Origin: Profftia tarda
Lineage (GTDB): Bacteria; Pseudomonadota; Gammaproteobacteria; Enterobacterales; Enterobacteriaceae
DNA length: 64,000 bases
NCBI RefSeq assembly: GCF_904848675.1
Contig: NZ_LR890047.1
Span: 1,116,001-1,180,000 of the forward strand
Direction: 5' to 3'
A program made the translations under genes and the position numbers. Below, in pieces: positions 54,518 to 64,000 of this stretch (positions are counted from its first letter, which is position 1; every line of letters begins with the position of its first letter). The notes under the pieces were generated by a model. That model was not told the origin of the DNA. It saw only the letters and a program-made list of their open reading frames with translations, and did no database searches.

Positions 54518-55054
54518 TTACATGAATTCTCTAGTTAAACATGAAAACTGGAGTGCAGCACGTCTAACATCTTGCCAATCTGTATATTCTACTTCTTTGG
54601 TAGTATCAGTCTCTCCATTGGTTATTTTCATAATCAATTTGATTATGGTTCTGTCTAACCAACTATACCTTGGATAACGTAGTGCCCCTGCAAAAACTGA
54701 ACACTGCTTTGGACGCCATGGTGTAGCCAGCAGGAATTTTTTGGTATAGGTGTTACTCTGAGGAGTACGATGTTGAGGTTTGCGCGCTACAAGATTGACT
54801 GCAAAAAATGCACTTTGCATGTTGTTTAACTGACGCAAATTTAACCTAATGAATTCATATAATGCGCGATGGAAATGACCATAGCGAACTGAAGAACCAA
54901 TCATTACAGAAGTATATTGTATTAGGTTGATGTCCATGGATGAAGAAAGATCCCGAAGATCACACTCGGTTGTCGCAATCAAGATAGAGGATATATAAGA
55001 AGCTATGGCCTTAGTTTGTCCATAATAGCTAGTATACAGGATTAATGCTCTCAT
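54518..55054 (-). CDS. hemG: Menaquinone-dependent protoporphyrinogen IX oxidase
   Basis: 178 residues (E. coli 181), flavodoxin-like. The FMN-binding start LILYTSYYGQTKAIASYIS, SVRYGHFH, VNLVARKPQHRTPQ, FAGALRYPRYSW and the ending GETDTTKEVEYTDW all match HemG. It oxidises protoporphyrinogen IX to protoporphyrin IX on the inner membrane, the penultimate haem step. It begins 41 bases after trkH ends, and the trkH-hemG order matches E. coli. The first haem-specific gene, hemA, is missing from its usual place by prfA, so the intact status of the haem pathway is uncertain. Confidence 0.96.
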   Translation of the reverse strand: MRALILYTSYYGQTKAIASYISSILIATTECDLRDLSSSMDINLIQYTSVMIGSSVRYGHFHRALYEFIRLNLRQLNNMQSAFFAVNLVARKPQHRTPQSNTYTKKFLLATPWRPKQCSVFAGALRYPRYSWLDRTIIKLIMKITNGETDTTKEVEYTDWQDVRRAALQFSCLTREFM

Positions 55055-55095
55055 AATTTATGCCTACAAACTATACACAATTAATATTATAATCT

Positions 55096-56547
55096 TTAAT
55101 TTCGCCAGAATGTTGACGTAAACAAAACTAATAAGGTGAAAACTTCAAGCCGCCCAAACAACATAGTAAAAACTAGTACCCATTTCGCTATGCTATTCAT
55201 GGAACTAAAGTTCTCAGCAACAATACCCAACCCTGGTCCAAGATTATTTAAGGTTGCGACGACCGCAGTAAACGCAGAAAAATCATCTACACCTGTAGCT
55301 ATGATAGCCATCATGCTAATAATGAAAACTAATATATAAGCAGAAAAAAAACCCCAAACTGCTTCAAGAATGCGCTCGGGCAAAGCGCGGTTACCTAATT
55401 TGATACTATATACTGCATTAGGATGCACAAGACGCTTCAGCTCACGGGAACCTTGTAAGAAAAGCAACAAAATGCGAATAACTTTTAATCCACCTCCAGT
55501 TGATCCAGCGCAACCTCCAATAAATGCAGAACACAATAAAAGTACAGGTAAGAACAAGGGCCAACGGGAAATACTATCTGTAGTGAATCCCGCAGTAGTT
55601 GACATCGAAACCACTTGAAAAAAAGCCTGATTTAACGTTTGTAATTCGTTATCATATATGTGATACCACCAAAGCACTAAGGCACATATAGATACTAACG
55701 TTATTTGAACGAAAATGAACATACGAAATTCAGGATCACACCAATATACTCTAAAGGTGCGTCCGCTTAGGAGTGCAAAGTGCAAACTAAAATTACAACC
55801 GGATATAAGTAGAAAAAATGCAATAATATTATTTATAGTTGGGCTATGAAAATAACCTATACTAGCATCATGGGTTGAAAAACCACCAATAGCTATTGTT
55901 GAAAAACTATGAGAGATAGCGTCAAATACATCCATACCTGCACACGATAATGTCCCGGCGCAGGAAATTGTTAGTAATACATAAATCAACCAAAGAGTTT
56001 TTGCCGTTTCAGCAATCCTAGGTCTCATTTTATTATCTTTTAGTGGACCAGGAATTTCAGCGCGATAGAGCTGTAATCCACCGACTCCTAAAATCGGTAA
56101 AATTGCGACAGCTAGCACTATAATCCCCATGCCACCTAGCCATTGCAGCATTTGACGATAAAATAAAATAGCCTTAGGTAGAACATCTAATCCTACCAGA
56201 GTTGTTGCTCCTGTAGTAGTTAAACCAGAGAAGGATTCAAAAAATGCATCGGTCACACCGAGATTAGGTTGTTCAGCAAATAAAAAAGGTAATGACCCAA
56301 CGCCGCCTAATACTGTCCAAAATAACACGACGATCAGAAAGCCCTCACGTTGTTTTAATTGATACTTTTCTTTGCGCTGTGGCCACCAAAGCACGAGACC
56401 AATCATGAGCGCAACAAAAAAAGTCTCAGTAAAAGCCCAACCAGCACCATCACGATAAATCAACGCAACCAGACCAGGGATAAACATAGTTCCTGAAAAT
56501 AAAATAACTAGTAACCCTACAATACGTATAATAGCACGAAAATGCAT
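55096..56547 (-). CDS. trkH: Trk potassium uptake system membrane subunit TrkH
   Basis: 483 residues from the ATG at 56547, exactly the E. coli length. Four selectivity-filter loops are visible: SGLTTTGATTLVGL, STIAIGGFSTHD, VSMSTTAGFTTDS and NNLGPGLGIV; FIGGCAGSTGGGLKVIR is the intramembrane gate region. It imports K+ across the inner membrane, gated by TrkA (not seen here). The frame extends upstream to an ATG at 56568, but MHFRAIIRIVGLL matches the family start. It heads a trkH-hemG operon; pepQ and yigZ, normally upstream, are absent. Confidence 0.97.
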   Translation of the reverse strand: MHFRAIIRIVGLLVILFSGTMFIPGLVALIYRDGAGWAFTETFFVALMIGLVLWWPQRKEKYQLKQREGFLIVVLFWTVLGGVGSLPFLFAEQPNLGVTDAFFESFSGLTTTGATTLVGLDVLPKAILFYRQMLQWLGGMGIIVLAVAILPILGVGGLQLYRAEIPGPLKDNKMRPRIAETAKTLWLIYVLLTISCAGTLSCAGMDVFDAISHSFSTIAIGGFSTHDASIGYFHSPTINNIIAFFLLISGCNFSLHFALLSGRTFRVYWCDPEFRMFIFVQITLVSICALVLWWYHIYDNELQTLNQAFFQVVSMSTTAGFTTDSISRWPLFLPVLLLCSAFIGGCAGSTGGGLKVIRILLLFLQGSRELKRLVHPNAVYSIKLGNRALPERILEAVWGFFSAYILVFIISMMAIIATGVDDFSAFTAVVATLNNLGPGLGIVAENFSSMNSIAKWVLVFTMLFGRLEVFTLLVLFTSTFWRN

Positions 56548-58130
56548 GCAGGCACATTCCTTAATCATCAGTGAAAATAGAATGCAGGCAAAATTATTAT
56601 GATTTTATTTGATAAGCTTGCGATAAGTATAGCTTAGATATATAATATTTGAATGATCATTGATCATACAACACCAAATGACTGTTAATAAAATACATGT
56701 ATAATCAATTTGCAATATTTTGCCACAATTCTGCACGCTGACTCAATATATTTTAGATAAAATACAAAATAATTAAAATAATCGTATTAGATACCTATAA
56801 TATCTTATGATTTTTCTAAAACAAGTTTATTATATTGTTTGAATTATTTATTATAATTTATTACATACACGATGCTTATAAAATACTAACTGCTATTCTA
56901 GCACGAATACCTAATTGTCTTAGGATAGACATTGATGCAATATAAAATAAAATATGTATCTCATAAAATTATTTAATAAATTTAATTTTACATTTTTAAT
57001 AGAAAAAAAAATTTTTTTGCGACACTCAATATCTCTTCAAGAAACTTTTATTTAATGTATTACCTATTAAATTAACTGATCATTTCTCTAGAGTATTTTC
57101 ATAACTGAGCACAAGATAGAACTAAGCAAATCATATATGATTAACAATTACTAAATAGGTTTGAGTTAGGATTATCTCTAGCAATCAAAATATATGCAAA
57201 TAAAAAATTATATTTTAGCAGAGCTACATGCATGATAATGTGAAAACTATATAATTTATTATATATTACTTTTATCCAAAAGATCAAAAATTAATAAGCA
57301 AACTTGAATACTATTATGCGATTAGTGTGCCACACATAAAATTTTTCTAACTGTAATTGTTAAATTTTTAGGATAAAATTAATATACTATTAATATTTAT
57401 TAATAAAACTACTACAACGAATAAAAATATTATTAAAATCTTATCTATAAGATATATACTAATATCTTAGTAATAGCACAATTATTAAATCTTATCGATA
57501 GCTCTAATCATAAAATTATTACAATAAATAACCATATACCTGCTAATAATTTTAATTTTCAATTATAGGAGCTCAAACCATATACATATTTTTATAGTTG
57601 TATAATAGAAGAAACTTCGTTGAAGATTTTTAGTAGGCATACAAGAAAAACAATATGGTTACATAACCATATTGAAGAAATATATTATCATATAATATTA
57701 AATTAATATTGGTATTATTTATCAATAATTAATACCTTACTCCCTTTAAATCAACAAGACAATCCTAATTTTAAATAAAATAATTTGAGTAATAATAACA
57801 ATATCTATTTTATATCTAATACAATCCTAAATACCTACTGATCACAATAAAAATAAAATTATAATTATATTTTATAGGAAAAGATATTGTTTGCTTTTAC
57901 TAATATTAGTATTTTTATAAAATCTTCTTGAGTATCTATCTTTACTGGAAAACATATTTAAGAATTCTTTTTAGCAAAAATTAATGCGGATACCACATAC
58001 ATTCCAGAACGAAAGATTCTAGTATATTAACTTAAGTAAGTATGACCCCGTAACCTATAGATTGCATAAATGATATAATAGAATTGTAATCTATATCATA
58101 TATTATAGTCATAGATTTTTAGAAAAATGA
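56548..58130. other. Noncoding stretch between trkH and tusE
   Basis: Very A+T-rich. The notable element is a palindromic terminator-like hairpin at 57646-57674. pepQ, yigZ, fadA and fadB (upstream of trkH in E. coli) have left no visible trace. Confidence 0.5.
57646..57674 (-). terminator. Terminator-like palindrome on the minus strand
   Basis: CAATATGGTTA (57651-57661) and TAACCATATTG (57664-57674) form a perfect 11-bp stem with a 2-base centre. Read on the minus strand the stem is followed at once by TTTTTCTTG, the layout of an intrinsic terminator. The nearest minus-strand gene, tusE, ends about 460 bases upstream, so it may serve a very long tusE transcript or be the fossil end of a lost gene. 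Confidence 0.5.
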
Positions 58131-58460
58131 TTAAATACAATTTACAGGCTTTGGCAATCCAGCTAACTTAGTTGCTTGTTTAGCTGGTCCTTTGGGAAAT
58201 AAAGAATACAGATAATGACTATTTGCTTTTTCTTCTGGGTACTGATGGGTTATAGCGCTAAGCAAAATGCGGATAGCAGGAGAAATATTAAATTCCAGAT
58301 AAAAAGCACGTACAAACCTTACCACTTCCCAATGAGCTGCTCTTAGTTCAAGAGATTCTGAAGCAGCTAATAATGGGACTAGTTCTTCACTCCAATCACC
58401 GCTGTTGAGCAAATAACCCTGAGGATCAGTCTTGATATAGCGTCCGCAAAATTCTAACAT
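58131..58460 (-). CDS. tusE: Sulfurtransferase TusE (DsrC family)
   Basis: 109 residues from the ATG at 58460, equal to E. coli. TDPQGYLLNSGDWSEEL, HWEVVRFVRAFYLEFNISPAIR and the ending LFPKGPAKQATKLAGLPKP with the penultimate, sulfur-carrying cysteine (C108) are all present. TusE takes persulfide from TusBCD and presents it to MnmA for 2-thiolation of U34 in tRNA-Glu, tRNA-Lys and tRNA-Gln. The frame is open 13 codons further upstream, but homology places the start at 58460; the ribosome site (AGAG) is weak and distant. The gene stands alone. Confidence 0.96.
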   Translation of the reverse strand: MLEFCGRYIKTDPQGYLLNSGDWSEELVPLLAASESLELRAAHWEVVRFVRAFYLEFNISPAIRILLSAITHQYPEEKANSHYLYSLFPKGPAKQATKLAGLPKPVNCI

Positions 58461-60101
58461 TATTAGATATCTCTTTATAAAGATCTCATGAATTATCAAT
58501 GATATAAAGATTAATTAATAAAAATATTATATAATAATAGCAATTAGCATAAATCAGTTATTTTAATTTTATTATATGCCTATTAACATAATTTTAATAT
58601 CAAAAGATATATCTTATGCTTTTATTTGTTAATACACTAGCTTAATTTCTAATGAAATATATTTAGAAATATTATGTATTACGTGAGATACGTACAAAGA
58701 AGAGTATGTAAGAGCAATTAGCCGCATGCTCTTTTCAAATATTTTATAAAGTGTAGCATATAAGAGATGGAATAACTAATTACTCTATATTTTATAGAGG
58801 AATTTTAAAATAAAAATTAAGATTAATATAAATGATCTTAGACTATTCCATAGTCATTCAGAGAATGATTATATTGGATATAATAAATAATTATAATTTC
58901 TTAATTTAAAATACCGCGTTATTCTATTACCATTCTGAAAAAGTTAAATAAATATATTATATAACTATAAATTTCTGGTTTATATTTATATAGATTCCTT
59001 TGATTCACCATGAATGACCTGATTATAAAATCTGGATAACCGTGGATCATAAAGAAAGAATTCCTACAGGAATAGATTTTCTATCTTAAATCAATAAATG
59101 TTATGTTTATAGCTTTTCATTATATGAATTCTCTTTATTTTAAAATAAAAATGAATTGGCTCATGTAATGTACATGCATTCTATTTGTATCATGTTTATG
59201 ATACTTGAAAAGATTATATATTATATTCTTAAATCATAATATAAAACATATCATGATTAACTCTAATATTGTCTCTTAAGTATATTTGCCTCTGATTGCA
59301 AAATTTAGCAATCATACTTCTATATCAGCAGAAGTACAAACATATCAAATAATACCAATATTTCTCTATCATAAAATATGATAGCTTCATAAATAAGTTT
59401 ATTGATGATGGACAAATATAATTTTCAATAAAGCGTTATCTTCTATAAACTAAAATTGAATTAATATTTATAATAACCAATATAAACTCTATATAGTGAG
59501 ATGTAACATGGAGATTATTTATTAAAGTAAATTATACTATATGTATACAATATCGTAGAGTCTCAGATAATAATGATGTAAGACATTTTATTCGATAAAT
59601 ACCATAATCATCAAGGATTAACCATGCTAAAAAACAGTTTATAACTTTTAATATTTTAGACCAAAAGACTAGTCTCTTATTCCGCATCATCTTATGATTA
59701 TATTCATGCTCAATACTATTACTATGCTCACCTCTATAAAAAACACAGGGATAAAATGAACTTATCTTCTACAAGATAATTGTTAAATATTTTATCTGTG
59801 TGACTAAAATATTTATACTATTTCAGTAAAATTATTTTACTGCTTATTCATAAGCTGATGTTTATAAGATACTATATTTTTAGCAATAATAACCATAGTG
59901 TTAAAAACACTAGAATGTATGTAGAATATCTTAAAAAGATTTCATATTCATTTTAAGGTGCATCAACTTATAAAATGTAATAACTATTTTAAAGAAAAGA
60001 GATGCAGTTTAATATGACAATCTATCTAATATTAAACACTAATGTATAAAGATAGTATAATAAACTGACAAGTATTATCACTTTTAGTGAACTGATTATT
60101 T
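58461..60101. other. Noncoding stretch between fabB and tusE
   Basis: A+T-rich DNA with small dyads only (for example GTATCAT-GTTT-ATGATAC near 59190). No gene remnant recognised. Confidence 0.5.
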
Positions 60102-61310
60102 TTATATTTTTTTCATAAGCAGGCTAGCATTAGTCCCACCAAAACCAAAGCTATTTGACATTACGGAACTCAGCTCGCACTTAGTGGGCTCGGTAATAAT
60201 ATGCATATCATGTGCTTGTTTGTCTAACTCTTCAATATTAATGCTTGGAGCTATAAATCCATGCTTAAGCATCAACAAGGTATAAATTACCTCATGAACC
60301 CCTGCAGCTCCAAGTGCATGACCAGTCATTGATTTAGTTGCAGACATTGCTGGGGCATTATCACCAAACACTGAATGGATTGCGAGCAATTCTTTAACAT
60401 CACCTATAGGTGTAGAAGTACCATGAACATTTAAATAATCAACAGTAGTGTCCATATTATTCATAGCCATACGCATACAACGTGCGGCCCCTTCACCTGA
60501 TGGTACAACCATATCATAACCGTCAGATGTTGCCCCATAACCAACAATTTCAGCATAGATCCGTGCACCACGATCCAGAGCATGATGTAGTTCTTCAACA
60601 ACTACTATACCGCCACCTCCTGAAATAACAAAGCCATCACGTTTGCTATCATAGGTACGTGATGCTTTTTCTGGAGTTTTGTTATAATGAGTAGATAGAG
60701 CGCCCATTGCATCAAACTCACATGCTAGTTCCCAGCATAGCTCTTCACCACCGCCTGCAAAAATAATATCCTGTTTAGATAACTTAATTATCTCTGCTGC
60801 GTTACCAATACAGTGAGCAGAGGTAGCACATGCTGAACTTATAGAATAGTTCACACCACGAATCTTAAATGGAGTTGCCAGACATGCTGATACTCCAGAA
60901 CCCATAGCTTTTGTGACCATGTATGGTCCTACGCCACGGAGACCACGCGAACGCATAATATCCGCGCCAGCAACTTGGTTACGTGGCGATCCCCCTCCGG
61001 AACCAACGATCAATCCAGTTCGATCACTAGAAACCATGCTGTCATCCAGCGCTGAGTCTTTAATTGCTTCCTGCATAGATAAGTAAGCATAAATAGATGC
61101 ATCACTCATGAAGCGCATAACCTTACGATCAATCATGCCAGTAGTTTCCAGTTTGATACTGCCCCATACGTGGCTACGCATCCCTGCCTCTTTCAGTTCA
61201 GGTGCAAAAATAACACCAGAACGCCCTGCTTTTAAGGAAGCGAGAACTTCTCTTTGATTATTCCCGATACTGGAAATAATACCTAATCCAGTAATTACTG
61301 CACGTTTCAT
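60102..61310 (-). CDS. fabB: 3-oxoacyl-[acyl-carrier-protein] synthase I
   Basis: 402 residues (E. coli 406). The thiolase-fold catalytic triad is intact: C161 (SSACATSAH), the first histidine in LNVHGTSTPIGD and the second in SMTGHALGAAG. The C-terminal NSFGFGGTNAS glycine loop is present. It condenses malonyl-ACP with acyl-ACP and is the enzyme needed for unsaturated fatty acids. It starts at ATG 61310 (MKRAVITGLG). In E. coli mnmC lies divergently next to fabB; here it is gone. A possible promoter lies 130 bases upstream. Confidence 0.98.
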   Translation of the reverse strand: MKRAVITGLGIISSIGNNQREVLASLKAGRSGVIFAPELKEAGMRSHVWGSIKLETTGMIDRKVMRFMSDASIYAYLSMQEAIKDSALDDSMVSSDRTGLIVGSGGGSPRNQVAGADIMRSRGLRGVGPYMVTKAMGSGVSACLATPFKIRGVNYSISSACATSAHCIGNAAEIIKLSKQDIIFAGGGEELCWELACEFDAMGALSTHYNKTPEKASRTYDSKRDGFVISGGGGIVVVEELHHALDRGARIYAEIVGYGATSDGYDMVVPSGEGAARCMRMAMNNMDTTVDYLNVHGTSTPIGDVKELLAIHSVFGDNAPAMSATKSMTGHALGAAGVHEVIYTLLMLKHGFIAPSINIEELDKQAHDMHIITEPTKCELSSVMSNSFGFGGTNASLLMKKI

Positions 61311-62066
61311 GTCTTAACCTCTTATACATATATATTGTTCATTCGGTTTTTGAAACGCACTGTAACGTATACTTATACACCTAGCAAGTTTGATTGAACT
61401 GTGTAGTAGTCAGAGATCAATGACAGTAGCATAGACACAATAACCCTGACAATTTTCAGGTCAATTTATTGAAATTAGCTAAAATAAATCTCTATTGATA
61501 ACAAAGTCTATATATTCTGCACCAATCATACTTATAATTTCTGATAAATAGCACCAATTTCATTATTCTAGAATTACATTATTATCATATAATAAAGCAA
61601 TCACCACACTTATGGCTCTGTGATAACTTAGGTGATAGTTCCCATACTCACGATCTTGCTAATAATCGTAATAAGCAGTCAGAGTAACATCGAGATCACA
61701 TACAAGAAAGTGAGTATCAGTTATTAATGCTGAGGCATTGCACTAAATAAGATATTATTTTGATCAGGTAAAACTCTCAAGTTCAGAAGAACTGGAGAGT
61801 TATAGTTCTTCTCGCATGTGTCTCTCAAGTATTTATCGTGCATGGTTCCAAGGAGAACGGAAATCTTAGAACGTGCCTCAGCAATCAAATACTAGATATC
61901 ACTTGACCCTTAAAAATATAGAATCACACTCTATTCAGATTATTCCCGGACATTCTTATTGAAAAATTTCGCATTGATCCTGATTACTGATAACATAATT
62001 TCTATGTTATAGCACTTTTAAAGTAAGTATTTTATTAGAAAATATTTCATTAGTTTGAATAGTTAA
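61311..62066. other. Noncoding stretch between rpsT and fabB
   Basis: Relatively G+C-rich for a gap (61640-61900), with a 9-bp stem-loop AGAAGAACT (61785-61793) / AGTTCTTCT (61804-61812) about 250 bases after rpsT. No protein frame longer than about 20 codons survives here, so a decayed gene is possible but unproven. Confidence 0.45.
61437..61464 (-). promoter_or_regulatory. Possible sigma-70 promoter for fabB
   Basis: On the minus strand TTGACC (61464-61459) and TATTGT (61442-61437) are separated by 16 bases, about 130 bases upstream of the fabB start codon. A small dyad (CCTGA/TCAGG) lies inside the spacer. Promoter-like words are common in DNA this A+T-rich, so this is tentative. Confidence 0.25.
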
Positions 62067-62330
62067 TTACTGCATTCTGTTAATTTGAGCTACAAGATTT
62101 GATTTATGTCTTGCAGCTTTATTTTTGTGGATCAAACCCTTACAAGCGTGACGGTCTACTATAGGTTGCATTTTATGAAATGCATTCTGCGCAGCAGCTT
62201 TATCTCCAGTGGCGATAGCCTCATATACTTTTTTAAGAAACGTGCGTATCATAGAGCGACGACTAGCATTATGCTTGCGGCTCCTTTCAGATTGTACAGC
62301 GCGTTTCTTGGCAGATTTAATATTAGCCAA
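62067..62330 (-). CDS. rpsT: 30S ribosomal protein S20
   Basis: 87 residues, equal to E. coli. ANIKSAKKRAVQSERSRKHN and GLIHKNKAARHKSNL match S20, a basic helical-bundle protein bound to 16S rRNA in the 30S body. The start is TTG at 62328-62330, eight bases after AGGAG; a GTG three codons upstream overlaps the ribosome site and is less likely. E. coli rpsT also starts with TTG, and that weak start takes part in S20 autoregulation, so the regulation may be conserved. It lies alone on the minus strand, far from ribF. Confidence 0.97.
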   Translation of the reverse strand: MANIKSAKKRAVQSERSRKHNASRRSMIRTFLKKVYEAIATGDKAAAQNAFHKMQPIVDRHACKGLIHKNKAARHKSNLVAQINRMQ

Positions 62331-63789
62331 AAGTCTCACTCCTAAATATTGTATAAAATAGACGACTATACATAATTTAGCCGTATACTTCTTATAGATT
62401 TATGAAAATAAATATATCTTTTATCAAAGATACTAACTCATTTAAAATCTGGGATCTGAAGATACTAATCCTTAGATGTACCCTGGTAAGACATATTCAT
62501 GCTGACTTATAATATCATAATGAGCAGAAAAAATATTTTTTATCAAAGAATCCTTTATAATCAATATAAATACTAGTCAACAGATACATGCTTTAAGTGA
62601 ATAGATATAATAATTAACTAGCGTCTAAGAATTGTAGAAAATATAAATGCGTATAAATGTATTATGATTTCCTAATACTATCAGTCTTTACTTGATTAAG
62701 GTACGATAAAGATCAAAAGATTATTCATAATAATTCATTAGTTGCAGGGAATATTTCAAAAATCTTTTAAAAAAGATTCATGCTTATGCATATCATGTCA
62801 CAAATAGAGTATCAAGTAAACTATATACATAATAGGTGAGGAGTCTCGAAAAAACATTATTAGTGTTATTTATATTGCTCATATAATACCTATAATACTT
62901 AGAATTGTAGACAGAAAGATCAGAATAGGGTAAGAGGCAAGCAAAGATATTATCACGATAATAAAGATACGCTAGCGCTTATAGTAATTGCATAAACGTC
63001 TGGCCAATTATCCTTCTAAAATCAGCTATCACGCATTACGTTTATAGCAATACACATCATTACATCTCATTGGTGCGCATTTTTAAGATAAGTCCAGAGC
63101 CATGTAACAGTTAATTAAATTATTATTGAATAATTTAATTCTAATACGCTATATGTATTACTACCATCTACTAGAGTAGGAGCATATTTTATAGATATAA
63201 AATAGGTCTACAAAATTCAGAGTATCTGTCAATTTTTGTCGCATTATACTGCTAAGTATAACAGAAAATATTAGCATGAATAAACACTCTCAGGATATTG
63301 AGTTATACTAAAATAGTATTTATCTTTACAAGACTGACAAGCCATAAAAATCATATTTACATATTTTTAAACGCTTACAAATAACTACCCGCTAAGTGAT
63401 GCTAAGTGCTATATATTATTCTTGGGTTAGATTCATAGTTCGCCCCGAAATACCTGGTAAATTATTACTGTTCTTATATGCTTTGGTGATGTATAAATAC
63501 AGGCAAATGGATTACTAAATAAAACTTTGCTCTCTTCTGGTTAGGTTAAACATAATAAAATATTATAATATGAGCAATATTAATCAGTAAATCACATCCT
63601 GTCCCACTACTTCTAATAAGAAGTTATTAGGTACCATTTTTTCTTTATCTTTTTGGAAATACTTAATTAAAGCAGAGACCATGTTAGCATGTGTGAAGGT
63701 AAAGAAACAAAAGATTTATACTTGAATGATGCATGCCTTAAAAGATGCTTTGATTGCTAACGCAAATCTGCTGATGCGAGGACTATTAC
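62331..63789. other. Noncoding stretch between rpsT and cysG
   Basis: A+T-rich DNA between divergent genes. A 7-bp dyad (CTAATAA-GAAG-TTATTAG) lies near 63620, upstream of cysG. No gene remnant recognised. Confidence 0.5.
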
Positions 63790-64000
63790 GTGGACTATTT
63801 ACCTATTTTTTGTAAACTACGCGATAAAGAATGCCTCCTAGTTGGTGGCGGGAAAATAGCGGAACGTAAAGCAAGAATACTGATGGAAGCAGGAGCAATT
63901 ATAACGGTTAATGCAAGATACTTTACGCCACAATTTGATATCTGGGGTAAGGATGGCAAGATAAAACAAGCATATGGAGATTTCTCTGCTGATTTACTAA
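63790..64000 (+). CDS. cysG: Siroheme synthase, N-terminal part (cut by window edge)
   Basis: The first 70 codons are in the window. VDYLPIFCKLRDKECLLVGG, then GKIAERKARILMEAGA and TVNARYFTPQFDIW match the N-terminal NAD-dependent precorrin-2 dehydrogenase/ferrochelatase domain of CysG, including the dinucleotide loop VGGGKIAERKA. CysG makes siroheme for sulfite reductase from uroporphyrinogen III. The start is GTG at 63790 (E. coli: MDHLPIF), with GAGGA seven bases upstream. With cysQ it points to retained sulfate assimilation. The C-terminal methyltransferase domain, if present, lies outside. Confidence 0.93.
   Translation, partial: MDYLPIFCKLRDKECLLVGGGKIAERKARILMEAGAIITVNARYFTPQFDIWGKDGKIKQAYGDFSADLL

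Noticed and set aside
61724..61893. Apparent minus-strand frame between fabB and rpsT that first looked like a gene fragment
   Set aside because: Re-reading base by base showed I had inserted an extra T; the true frame stops after about 20 codons.

Overview
The window looks like part of a strongly eroded chromosome of a gammaproteobacterial insect endosymbiont of the Enterobacterales type. The sequence is very A+T-rich (by eye about 30% G+C). I recognise 33 protein genes (two cut by the window ends) and two tRNA genes; they cover only about 29 kb of 64 kb. Nearly every protein matches its E. coli-type counterpart in length and motifs, while the long gaps contain almost no readable frames. I see no transposase, prophage or CRISPR array, so the decay looks old. 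A large, low-density, IS-poor genome of this kind is reminiscent of co-obligate aphid symbionts such as Serratia symbiotica, but species assignment is inference and was not tested.

Layout. 0-6.9 kb: ribF (5' part), lpp with a terminator, a 63-bp tandem duplication, purA, prs. 8.1-14.1 kb: ispE and lolB (minus), then prfA-prmC (plus); the hemA that normally sits between lolB and prfA is gone. 17.7-22.2 kb: queC and a glutamine-dependent nadE. 23.2-29.7 kb: the complete atpBEFHAGDC operon, the only long intact operon. 30.2 kb: tRNA-Ser(UGA). 32-36.8 kb: cysQ, pit, nagB (minus). 39-45.5 kb: polA, queA, murI (plus). 45.9-49.7 kb: iscU, iscS, rsmC (minus). 52.4 kb: tRNA-Glu(UUC). 54.5-62.3 kb: hemG, trkH, tusE, fabB, rpsT (minus). 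The window ends inside cysG (plus).

Together the genes describe a minimal but autonomous core: ATP synthase, PRPP/AMP/NAD/FAD supply, fatty acid elongation, isoprenoid precursor, murein precursor (murI, nagB) and envelope lipoproteins (lpp, lolB), phosphate and potassium uptake, Fe-S scaffold, peptide-chain termination (prfA with its methylase prmC) and several tRNA wobble-base modification steps (queC, queA, iscS, tusE). cysQ and cysG hint that sulfate assimilation may survive.

The most notable observation is in polA: the polymerase and 5' nuclease motifs are intact, but three of the four acidic metal-binding residues of the 3'-5' proofreading site are replaced (N358, H360, A507). Other points are the broken neighbourhoods (iscSU without the rest of isc, hemG without hemA, queA without tgt), two perfect tandem duplications in noncoding DNA, and several strong isolated hairpins. 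I did not find a convincing new multi-gene system.
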